A stretch of DNA of 6,786 nt from an uncultured Bacillus sp. (GTDB lineage Bacteria; Bacillota; Bacilli; Bacillales; Cytobacillaceae): contig CALGSR010000170.1 of the NCBI GenBank assembly GCA_937902115.1, positions 1-6,786 of the forward strand, in the 5' to 3' direction. The notes under the pieces were generated by a model that ran no database searches, was not told where the DNA came from, and saw nothing but the letters and a program-made list of their open reading frames with translations. Both the position numbers and the translations under genes were made by a program. The stretch's first letter is position 1. The number at the start of each line of letters is the position of its first letter. This document shows, piece by piece, positions 1-4,967 of this stretch.

Positions 1-55
1 TTTTTTCTGTTTATTTTGGTGCGTACTTGTTGGAAGGGCGCACTGTTTCACGTGC
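1..55 (+). repeat. 55-bp exact direct repeat, left copy
   Basis: Positions 1-55 are identical to 175-229, an offset of exactly 174 bases. The repeat starts in a T-run, contains GTGCGT (19-24), and ends inside the stem-loop at 36-59. It probably extends left of the window. Identity stops sharply at base 56/230, where the two copies go on into different second hairpins. No coding capacity is apparent. Confidence 0.9.
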
Positions 56-90
56 GCCCGGCTGTCAGGTAAGGCCTGACAGCCTTTTTT
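36..90 (+). terminator. Tandem hairpin element, copy A, ending in an intrinsic terminator-like hairpin
   Basis: There are two back-to-back hairpins. The first has stem GGGCGCAC (36-43), loop TGTTTCAC (44-51) and stem GTGCGCCC (52-59), a perfect 8-bp stem. The second has GGCTGTCAGG (60-69), loop TAAGG (70-74) and CCTGACAGCC (75-84), a perfect 10-bp stem followed directly by six T residues (85-90). The second hairpin has the form of a Rho-independent terminator for + strand transcription. It would suit a gene left of the window converging on yuzD, but that gene is not visible. An alternative 6-bp stem, GTGCGT (19-24) with GCGCAC (38-43), would compete with the first hairpin. Confidence 0.75.
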
Positions 91-174
91 GGTTAGGTGG
101 CTCCTTATCTGATTTAGTACGATGAGTTTGTTTGTATGGTCATTGGGGTTAAGGATGGATTCTGTTTGTTGAGT

Positions 175-229
175 TTTTTTCTGTTTATTTTGGTGCGTAC
201 TTGTTGGAAGGGCGCACTGTTTCACGTGC
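175..229 (+). repeat. 55-bp exact direct repeat, right copy
   Basis: This copy is identical to positions 1-55. It includes the competing arm GTGCGT (193-198) and the first hairpin arm and loop (210-225). The 174-base spacing suggests a local duplication, or two insertions of the same element. The sequence between the copies (91-174) is G/T-rich and shows no gene. Confidence 0.9.
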
Positions 230-266
230 CCCTGGGAGCCGTTTCAATATACCGGCTCCTTTTTTG
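210..266 (+). terminator. Tandem hairpin element, copy B, with a different terminator hairpin
   Basis: The first hairpin is GGGCGCAC (210-217), loop TGTTTCAC (218-225) and GTGCCCCT (226-233). It keeps most pairs but has one C-C mismatch and a terminal G-T. The second hairpin is unrelated in sequence to that of copies A and C: GGAGCCG (235-241) pairs with CGGCTCC (253-259) across an 11-nt loop and is followed by T6 (260-265). It lies just downstream of the yuzD stop codon but on the opposite strand. The minus strand has no T-tract here, so it would stop + strand transcripts before they enter yuzD in antisense. Confidence 0.7.
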
Positions 267-274
267 TTGTTCTG

Positions 275-607
275 TTAGAGGTCTGCGGGTGTGTAGCCTT
301 GTTGTTGTAGTTCGGTGTAGAGGGTTTTTAGGCGTAGGTTTCCTTCACCGATGATTTTGTTGTTGATGGTGATGACTGGGTAGAATAGGTCTTCGTCGAT
401 GACTTTTTGGGCGAATTTTTGTTTTTCCGGGTCTTGTGGCGGCTGGAAGATGTCTATATATGTGAATGTAAAAGGCTGATTGGGAAACTTGCGTGTTACT
501 GCAGCTTCGATCCATTCGTATGTATCTTTTGATGAGGGCAGATTGACACAGCTGGCACAGATTTGTTCTGCTCCGTATATGATAATTTCAACAATTTCCC
601 GCTCCAT
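275..607 (-). CDS. yuzD: YuzD family thioredoxin-fold protein (DUF1462), putative disulfide oxidoreductase
   Basis: A 110-aa cytosolic protein of the YuzD family, which is known from structural work on a staphylococcal member to have a thioredoxin-like fold. Its biochemical role is not established. The N-terminal strand EIVEIIIYGAEQ leads to a CxxC pair, Cys17-Ala-Ser-Cys20, as in redox-active thioredoxin-like proteins. The segment FYPVITINNKIIGEG resembles the cis-Pro loop region of that fold. I chose ATG at 607 because GAGGTG (614-619) sits 6 bases upstream. A GTG at 616 would add three residues but overlaps that Shine-Dalgarno. Length is normal for the family. It is separated from yutI by two terminator-like hairpins, so it is probably transcribed on its own. 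I found no clear promoter; a near-palindrome lies at 651-671. The link to Fe-S or redox work rests only on its neighbour yutI. Confidence 0.88.
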   Translation of the reverse strand: MEREIVEIIIYGAEQICASCVNLPSSKDTYEWIEAAVTRKFPNQPFTFTYIDIFQPPQDPEKQKFAQKVIDEDLFYPVITINNKIIGEGNLRLKTLYTELQQQGYTPADL

Positions 608-705
608 AATATACACCTCACAATTTTGTTTATCATGCTAGATTAGCTGTATTCTAACATATTGCTAGAATCTCCGAAAACAAACCGACCTATCCTAGGG
701 GCAGC

Positions 706-733
706 AAAAAGCGTACCTGAAACAGCACGCCCC
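706..733 (-). terminator. Hairpin element, copy D, on the minus strand
   Basis: On the minus strand GCGTGC (730-725) pairs with GTACGC (716-711) around the loop TGTTTCAG (724-717), with one G-U pair, and is followed by TTTTT (710-706). It is preceded by GGG (733-731), as in copies A-C, but here the 3' arm runs straight into the T-run with no second hairpin. It is the fourth member of the TGTTTCAC-loop family and the only one on this strand. It could be a second-line terminator for yutI. Confidence 0.6.
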
Positions 734-738
734 TCACT

Positions 739-780
739 AAAAAATAAATGGGACAGAGAACCCGTCCCCCTGTCCCATTT
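739..780 (-). terminator. Intrinsic terminator of yutI made from a REP-like hairpin
   Basis: AAATGGGACAG (746-756) and CTGTCCCATTT (770-780) form a perfect 11-bp stem around a 13-nt C/G-rich loop. On the minus strand this is followed by A and then TTTTTT (744-739), 13 bases after the yutI stop codon. That position and tail fit a Rho-independent terminator for yutI. From memory, hairpins of this TGGGACAG...CTGTCCCA type recur in many Bacilli and Clostridia as dispersed REP-like sequences. I could not check copy number here. Confidence 0.8.
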
Positions 781-793
781 CTGCTGAATAAAG

Positions 794-1033
794 TTAAAAT
801 ACTTGTTCTACTTCTACGATTCCAGGAACTTCTTCAATAAGTGCGCGTTCGATTCCTGCTTTTAATGTGATAGTTGAACTCGGGCAACTGCCGCATGCAC
901 CTAGTAGGCGTAATTTTACAATACCTTCCTCTACATCTACAAGCTCACAATCTCCTCCGTCACGAAGAAGGAATGGGCGTAATTTATCTAATACTTCTTG
1001 GACTTGCCCAGTTAAGTTTTGTTCTTCTGCCAT
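794..1033 (-). CDS. yutI: Nfu-type (NifU C-terminal domain) iron-sulfur cluster scaffold protein
   Basis: A 79-aa single-domain protein matching the NifU C-terminal/Nfu family, which binds a labile Fe-S cluster at a dimer interface and passes it to apo-proteins in the cytosol. The diagnostic motif GACGSCPSS gives Cys47-x-x-Cys50. The family hallmarks LRPFLLRDGGDCELV (18-32, with an extra Cys29) and the closing VPGIVEVEQV are also present. The ATG at 1033 is preceded by AAAGGAG with 9 bases of spacing, a strong ribosome binding site. A TATAAT (1059-1064) upstream may be its -10 box, but the -35 is poor. The gene ends 13 bases before a strong hairpin terminator, so it looks monocistronic. Its upstream region also contains hairpin copy C and two weak Fur-box-like sequences. 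Family assignment is firm; specific clients cannot be inferred. Confidence 0.95.
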   Translation of the reverse strand: MAEEQNLTGQVQEVLDKLRPFLLRDGGDCELVDVEEGIVKLRLLGACGSCPSSTITLKAGIERALIEEVPGIVEVEQVF

Positions 1034-1058
1034 TTATATCGTCTCCTTTCTATACATT

Positions 1059-1064
1059 ATTATA
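1059..1064 (-). promoter_or_regulatory. Candidate -10 box of yutI
   Basis: TATAAT on the minus strand lies 25 bases upstream of the yutI start and just before its ribosome binding site. No good -35 hexamer is found 16-18 bases upstream (TAGCTT at 17), so it would be a weak promoter or need an activator. A Fur-box-like sequence (1060-1074) overlaps it. Confidence 0.35.
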
Positions 1065-1114
1065 ATCACAATCAATAAAAAAAGCTATAAATGAGAATGA
1101 AAATCCATTAAGTG

Positions 1115-1169
1115 GGGCGTACTGTTTCACGTACGCCCGGCTGTCAGGTAAGGCCTGACAGCCTTTTTT
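1115..1169 (+). repeat. Tandem hairpin element, copy C, in the yutI-thrB gap
   Basis: First hairpin: GGGCGTAC (1115-1122), loop TGTTTCAC (1123-1130), GTACGCCC (1131-1138). Second hairpin: GGCTGTCAGG (1139-1148), TAAGG, CCTGACAGCC (1154-1163), then T6 (1164-1169). The second hairpin, its loop, the T6 and the following GG are identical to copy A. The first stem differs from A by a compensating pair (C-G in A, T-A here). It reads as a + strand terminator, yet both flanking genes are on the minus strand and no + strand gene precedes it. It therefore looks like a dispersed element rather than a terminator with a client gene. I see no gene in 1034-1320. Confidence 0.7.
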
Positions 1170-1251
1170 GGAGAGATGGATCCAGATTTTGTTTAGATGC
1201 GGGATTTCGTTTGTAATTGCTATGTTGTTAAGTACCGGATGGATTATCATG

Positions 1252-1284
1252 AAAAAAAGACCGGCGCAATGCCAGTCTTTTTTT
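1252..1284 (-). terminator. Intrinsic terminator of thrB
   Basis: On the minus strand GACTGGC (1277-1271) pairs with GCCGGTC (1265-1259) around the 5-nt loop ATTGC. The stem is flanked by seven A residues upstream and seven T residues downstream. All 7 pairs hold on the minus-strand RNA, using one G-U wobble; the same position is a C-A mismatch on the + strand. This marks it as built for thrB, whose stop codon is 36 bases upstream. The A/T flanks still make it potentially bidirectional. Confidence 0.9.
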
Positions 1285-1320
1285 CTACGCGATGACTGCA
1301 AATCGATTTTTAGATTTAAA

Positions 1321-2238
1321 CTAAACCGCAGTATTTTTTTTTACCAATACTTGGCTTCCCTCTTTATCAATGTTGAGGATGTGGTAGTCCATGTCCGGAA
1401 GCACAGCTTTAAGTCCATCGACAACCGATTGTGCCTTGCCAGGCTTGACTAAACATAGAATCGTTGGACCGGCTCCGCTTAGAGCCACCCCATATGCACC
1501 GTACTGCGGCGCCTTTTCTTCGATGATATCCATATGCGGAACAAGCTGACGGCGATATGGCTGATGATAGCGGTCGGCCTTCATCATTTTGCCTGCAAGC
1601 TCATAGTTCCCGCTCAAAAGAGAAGCAACTAAGACATTGGCGACTGCACCGGCAGTAACAGATTCCTTGAAGGAGGTACTTTCCGGTAATACTCCCCTCG
1701 ATTTTTTTGTTAACAGCTCTTCCGTTGGCACAACAGCGACAACATCGACATCTAGATCATGGAATGAGACAACATCGACGGATTCTCCCTGTTGGCAGCC
1801 GACTAATAGACCGCCATAAAGGGAAGGTCCAACATTATCAGGATGTCCTTCAACTTCAGCTGCTATTTCAAGCTTTTCCTGTTTCGTTAACTGCAGCTCT
1901 CCGAGTGAATCAGCAAGTTCAATCCCGGCAACAATGGCTGTTGCACTTGATCCGAGTCCGCGAGCGAGCGGTATTTCACTGTTCACCTTCACTTGTGCGG
2001 GAGGAAGCACCTTATTATATTTTTCAGCCGTCTTGAATGCCATTTGAATAATGAAATTGCTCTCATCACTTGGGAACACAGCCATTTCTTCCGTTAACGG
2101 GATAACCTCCCATTTGTCTGCTTTCTCTACTTCAAGCGTTAAATAAAGGTTAAGGGCCATTCCTACCGAGTCGAATCCCGGTCCTAAATTAGCCGTACTG
2201 GCCGGAACCTTTATGATCAGCATGTCACCATCGGTCAC
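1321..2238 (-). CDS. thrB: Homoserine kinase
   Basis: Homoserine kinase phosphorylates L-homoserine with ATP to O-phospho-L-homoserine, the step before threonine synthase; it is a cytosolic GHMP-family kinase. The 305-aa protein has the family's N-terminal VPASTANLGPGFDSVG (11-26), the GHMP ATP-binding loop PLARGLGSSAT (90-100), the EGHPDN segment (130-135) and the C-terminal SGAGPT loop (254-259). The length is normal. I keep the GTG start at 2238 because AAAGGAG (2254-2248) lies 9 bases upstream; the in-frame ATG at 2223 is too far from it. The gene follows hom on the same strand with 126 bases between and no terminator, so the two are probably co-transcribed. thrC, usually between them in Bacillus, is missing. 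The 3' end contains an A9 run near the last codons, a possible slippage site. Confidence 0.97.
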   Translation of the reverse strand: MTDGDMLIIKVPASTANLGPGFDSVGMALNLYLTLEVEKADKWEVIPLTEEMAVFPSDESNFIIQMAFKTAEKYNKVLPPAQVKVNSEIPLARGLGSSATAIVAGIELADSLGELQLTKQEKLEIAAEVEGHPDNVGPSLYGGLLVGCQQGESVDVVSFHDLDVDVVAVVPTEELLTKKSRGVLPESTSFKESVTAGAVANVLVASLLSGNYELAGKMMKADRYHQPYRRQLVPHMDIIEEKAPQYGAYGVALSGAGPTILCLVKPGKAQSVVDGLKAVLPDMDYHILNIDKEGSQVLVKKNTAV

Positions 2239-2364
2239 ACTTTAACACTCCTTTACCATATTCAGCAGCCTTTTTATCAATAATTTATTCTATTTAAAAA
2301 GTCCTGCTTTATCTATTTCTATTTATATTGAGTTACTCGTAAGGATGAGCATGTTTATTATCCT
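2239..2364 (-). other. hom-thrB intergenic gap lacking thrC
   Basis: In Bacillus the order is usually hom-thrC-thrB, with thrC and thrB closely packed. Here only 126 A/T-rich bases separate the hom stop from the thrB start, with no terminator and no convincing promoter. A short open stretch (2284-2225, minus strand) overlaps the thrB start and would read ...AAEYGKGVLKC.... Its overlap geometry and Lys-Gly-Val ending over the ribosome binding site might be a remnant of a thrC 3' end, but this is weak evidence. Confidence 0.3.
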
Positions 2365-3663
2365 TTATTTGCTTGTACTGCTTTCAACACGATAAAAGCT
2401 TTTAATATCTTTTACGGCTTGCAAATCCCTTAATCTAACTAAAATATCTTCAAAGTCTTTTTTCGAAGCATGGTGTGTAACAAGTACGACCTCCGCCACT
2501 TCTCTTTTCTTAATTGGAAGCTGGAGGATTTTTTCAAAGCTGATGTTATGTTCCGCAAAAAGGGATGTGATTTCTGCGAAAACGCCGGTTGCATCGGAAA
2601 CTCGTAATCTAAGAAAGTATTTGGAAAAAATCTCATCTCTACATTTCATGTTTTTCGGATACTGTGGACTAATAGCACTCTTTCCATTGACGCCCAAACG
2701 CATATTCTTCATTACGACAACTAAATCAGATACGATGGAAGTGGCAGTTGGCAGACTTCCTGCACCGGGACCGTAAAACATCGTTTCCCCAACCGCGTCG
2801 CCACGGACAAATACAGCATTATATTCATTTTGAACAGAAGCAAGCGGATGTGTATTAGAGAGGAATGTCGGCTGAACACTTACTTCAACTTTCCCGTCAT
2901 TCTCCTGTGCGATTCCAATCAGCTTCATTGTGTAGCCAAGCTGACGGCCATATTGCAAATCTTCCTCTGTAATCCCTGTAATTCCCTGAACCGAAACATC
3001 GTCTAAATCAATTCTCATTGAAAAACCAAGTGTAGCGAGGATCGTCATTTTCCGTGCTGCATCCAATCCTTCAACGTCAGATGTCGGGTCTGCTTCAGCA
3101 AAGCCTAACTCCTGCGCTTCCTTTAGCACAGCCTCATAGGATGCACCGTCCTGGCTCATTTTTGTAAGAATAAAGTTTGTTGTTCCATTCACAATTCCCA
3201 TCATTTTATTAATTCGATCGGATGCAAGCCCATCTACGATCGTACGAATAATTGGAATTCCTCCGGCAACACTCGCTTCAAAGAACAAATCACAGCCATT
3301 TTCAGCAGCAACAGTCAAAAGTTCAGAACCATGAACGGCCATTAAATCTTTATTCGCTGTTACGACATGCTTTTTATTTTTCAACGCTTGAAGCAAGAGT
3401 TTTTTCGTTTGTTCAATGCCGCCCATTACCTCAACGACTACATCAATTTCCGGATCAAATATAACATCATTTACATCTGTCGTTAATACGGAAGGATCTA
3501 CTTCTATTGCACGTTCTTTATCTAAACTCTTAACTAATATTTTTTTCACTTTTATAGGACAACCTACTTGATACATCAACTTTTCCTGATGGTCTTCAAT
3601 GATTTGAACAACACCGGAACCAACTGTACCGAGGCCTAATAAACCGACTGAGATTTCGTTCAT
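2365..3663 (-). CDS. hom: Homoserine dehydrogenase with C-terminal ACT domain
   Basis: Homoserine dehydrogenase reduces L-aspartate 4-semialdehyde to L-homoserine with NAD(P)H, the branch point to threonine and methionine. Residue numbers here count from the upstream in-frame ATG at 3669 (434 aa). The Rossmann motif G12-x-G14-x-x-G17 is followed by ANKDLMA (105-111), NGTTNF (161-166) and the catalytic segment DPTSDVEGLDAARK (194-207, with Asp203 and Lys207). An ACT domain spans about 353-430, the usual site of threonine feedback. There is no aspartokinase domain. I prefer the ATG at 3663 (432 aa): AGGGGGG (3679-3673) is 9 bases from it but only 3 from the ATG at 3669. A strong sigma-A-like promoter precedes the gene, and thrB follows without a terminator. 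Confidence 0.97.
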   Translation of the reverse strand: MNEISVGLLGLGTVGSGVVQIIEDHQEKLMYQVGCPIKVKKILVKSLDKERAIEVDPSVLTTDVNDVIFDPEIDVVVEVMGGIEQTKKLLLQALKNKKHVVTANKDLMAVHGSELLTVAAENGCDLFFEASVAGGIPIIRTIVDGLASDRINKMMGIVNGTTNFILTKMSQDGASYEAVLKEAQELGFAEADPTSDVEGLDAARKMTILATLGFSMRIDLDDVSVQGITGITEEDLQYGRQLGYTMKLIGIAQENDGKVEVSVQPTFLSNTHPLASVQNEYNAVFVRGDAVGETMFYGPGAGSLPTATSIVSDLVVVMKNMRLGVNGKSAISPQYPKNMKCRDEIFSKYFLRLRVSDATGVFAEITSLFAEHNISFEKILQLPIKKREVAEVVLVTHHASKKDFEDILVRLRDLQAVKDIKSFYRVESSTSK

Positions 3664-3679
3664 TTTCATTTTCCCCCCT

Positions 3680-3690
3680 GAAACTGTTTC
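3680..3690 (-). promoter_or_regulatory. Perfect palindrome in the hom leader
   Basis: GAAAC-T-GTTTC is a perfect inverted repeat with a single central base. It lies between the predicted hom transcription start and the ribosome binding site. It could be an operator, or a small structure near the ribosome binding site. No identified regulator motif is matched. Confidence 0.25.
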
Positions 3691-3723
3691 CTTTAAATGT
3701 ACAAATGTTTGTGTATAGTAGAC

Positions 3724-3752
3724 ATTATAGTTGTATTATTTCAGTTTTACAA
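3724..3752 (-). promoter_or_regulatory. Sigma-A-type promoter of hom
   Basis: On the minus strand TTGTAA (3752-3747) and a perfect TATAAT (3729-3724) are separated by 17 bases. The expected transcription start is near 3717, giving a leader of about 54 bases before the ATG at 3663. That is too short for a T-box or amino-acid attenuator, so control would be at initiation, or through ACT-domain feedback on the enzyme. Confidence 0.75.
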
Positions 3753-3824
3753 GGGACAATTAGAGAAGAAACGTCTTGAAAACGATTAATTCCATATATA
3801 TCCTATGTACAATTTTATCAAGGT

Positions 3825-4820
3825 TTACTTGTTTTGGTCAGCAGTTATTTTCCAATCCTTATTGACTAAGGTTTTCGGCTCTTTTCCAGATAACACGAAA
3901 TCAATATTTTCACAGCAAAGCTGTATCATCCCTTCCCTCGTTTCTTTGCTTGAACTGCCAATATGCGGCAGTGCCGTTACATTTGCGAGCTTTAATAAAG
4001 GATGGTCTGCTCCAATCGGCTCCCTTTCAAACACATCTAAACCGGCCCCGGCAATCTCTCCTTCTACAAGCGCTTCATATAAACCATTCTCATCAACAAC
4101 CGAGCCTCTTGAAGCATTGATAAACACAGCAGAACTTTTCATCCTTTTGAAAACATCCTTCGTAAAAAGATGATGTGTTTCCTCAGTTAATGGAGTTAAA
4201 CAAACAATAAAATCCGCTCGTTCGATCAGTTCGTCAAAGGTACAATATTGTGCCCCCAGTTCTGCCTCAGCCTCTGGTTTGCGGCTCCGATTATGATAAA
4301 GTATTTCCATTTCAAATCCCGTTGCCCGTTTCGCTACCGTTTGGCCGATATTTCCCATACCGACAATCCCGATCGTTTTATGATGTATATCCTGTCCCGC
4401 GAGCAAGAGCGGGCTCCAGCTTTTCCACTTTCCCTCTTTGATGAACTGGGCTGCTTCTGTCATTCTTCGTGCTGCGGCCAGCAAAAGGGCAAAGGTTAGA
4501 TCAGCTGTAGTATCCGTTAAAACATCCGGTGTATTACATATCGCAATATTCCGTCTTGCTGCTGCTTCTACATCAATATTGTCAAAGCCAACAGCTAAAT
4601 TGGCGATCACCTGCAAATGTTCGCCCTTCGTGAGGACCTCTTCATTAATAGGATCCGATACCATTGTCAAAAGCGCATCAGCCTGTGCCGCTTCCTCCAG
4701 CAGTTTTTCATAAGGAACCGAAATATCATCATATTCCCACATTTGAACATTATATTTCTCCCGCAGTCCCAAAACGGCTTCTTCAGGAAGCTTTCTTGTA
4801 ATATATATGTATGGTTTCAT
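3825..4820 (-). CDS. D-2-hydroxyacid dehydrogenase, probable NADPH glyoxylate/hydroxypyruvate reductase
   Basis: A 331-aa member of the D-isomer 2-hydroxyacid dehydrogenase family, closest by eye to the GRHPR/GhrB/YvcT type that reduces glyoxylate, hydroxypyruvate or 2-ketogluconate in the cytosol. The nucleotide-binding motif is G154-x-G156-x-x-G159. The strand after it ends in YHNRSR (175-180) with no acidic residue, which favours NADP(H). The catalytic triad is in place: Arg238 in NASRG, Glu267 in FEREP and His286 in LPHIGSSS. The N-terminal substrate segment NLAVGFDNID (74-83) is typical. The ATG at 4820 has AGGAGG (4833-4828) 7 bases upstream. A TATAAT lies at 4854-4849 with a poor -35. 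No terminator is seen before the hom promoter, so read-through into hom is possible. A connection to threonine synthesis is not indicated by its motifs. Exact substrate is unknown. Confidence 0.9.
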   Translation of the reverse strand: MKPYIYITRKLPEEAVLGLREKYNVQMWEYDDISVPYEKLLEEAAQADALLTMVSDPINEEVLTKGEHLQVIANLAVGFDNIDVEAAARRNIAICNTPDVLTDTTADLTFALLLAAARRMTEAAQFIKEGKWKSWSPLLLAGQDIHHKTIGIVGMGNIGQTVAKRATGFEMEILYHNRSRKPEAEAELGAQYCTFDELIERADFIVCLTPLTEETHHLFTKDVFKRMKSSAVFINASRGSVVDENGLYEALVEGEIAGAGLDVFEREPIGADHPLLKLANVTALPHIGSSSKETREGMIQLCCENIDFVLSGKEPKTLVNKDWKITADQNK

Positions 4821-4848
4821 GTTTTCCCCTCCTATTTCTTCAACCTTT

Positions 4849-4854
4849 ATTATA
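4849..4854 (-). promoter_or_regulatory. Candidate -10 box of the hydroxyacid dehydrogenase gene
   Basis: A perfect TATAAT on the minus strand lies 28 bases upstream of the start codon, just ahead of the AGGAGG ribosome binding site. At 16-18 bases upstream only weak -35 candidates occur (for example TAGGAA at 17). The promoter call rests on the -10 and its position. Confidence 0.4.
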
Positions 4855-4921
4855 CTGCCAACTGGGCGAGTTTCCTATGTATAAAAGAAAGCAGAAGGCA
4901 GCGAGACATATTAAGAACGTA

Positions 4922-4957
4922 ATGAAACACAAAGCTGCCCTTCTAGTGAGGACAGCT
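4922..4957 (-). terminator. Intrinsic terminator of yutH
   Basis: On the minus strand AGCTGTCCT (4957-4949) pairs with AGGGCAGCT (4941-4933) across a 7-nt loop, a 9-bp stem with one G-U. It is followed by the T-rich tail TTGTGTTTCATT. It begins 10 bases after the yutH stop codon. The tail is interrupted, so termination may be leaky. Confidence 0.75.
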
Positions 4958-4967
4958 CTCTGCTCAA

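Noticed and set aside
44..54. TGTTTCACGTG resembles one half of the ParB binding site parS (TGTTTCACGTGAAACA)
   Set aside because: The other half is absent (CGCCC follows), and copy C changes the CACGTG core to CACGTAC while keeping the hairpin paired. Conservation therefore follows the stem-loop and not the ParB site.
136..354. Open reading frame on the + strand left of yuzD
   Set aside because: It crosses the exact repeat and a strong terminator hairpin, overlaps the 3' end of yuzD in antisense, and has no recognisable domain.
1168..1452. Open reading frame with a hydrophobic N-terminal stretch (ISFVIAMLLSTGWII), possibly a small membrane protein
   Set aside because: It starts with TTG inside the T-tract of a hairpin, has no ribosome binding site, runs across the thrB terminator and continues antisense into thrB. 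The corresponding frame after copy A is broken by a stop.
2221..2223. ATG as the start of thrB
   Set aside because: It is 24 bases from the only ribosome binding site, whereas the GTG at 2238 is 9 bases from it.
3664..3717. Threonine attenuator, T-box or riboswitch in the hom leader
   Set aside because: The predicted leader is only about 54 bases, with no threonine-rich leader peptide, T-box sequence or terminator.
3805..4173. 122-codon + strand frame antisense to the hydroxyacid dehydrogenase
   Set aside because: The dehydrogenase on the other strand has full motifs over the same bases; this frame is a shadow with no ribosome binding site or domain.
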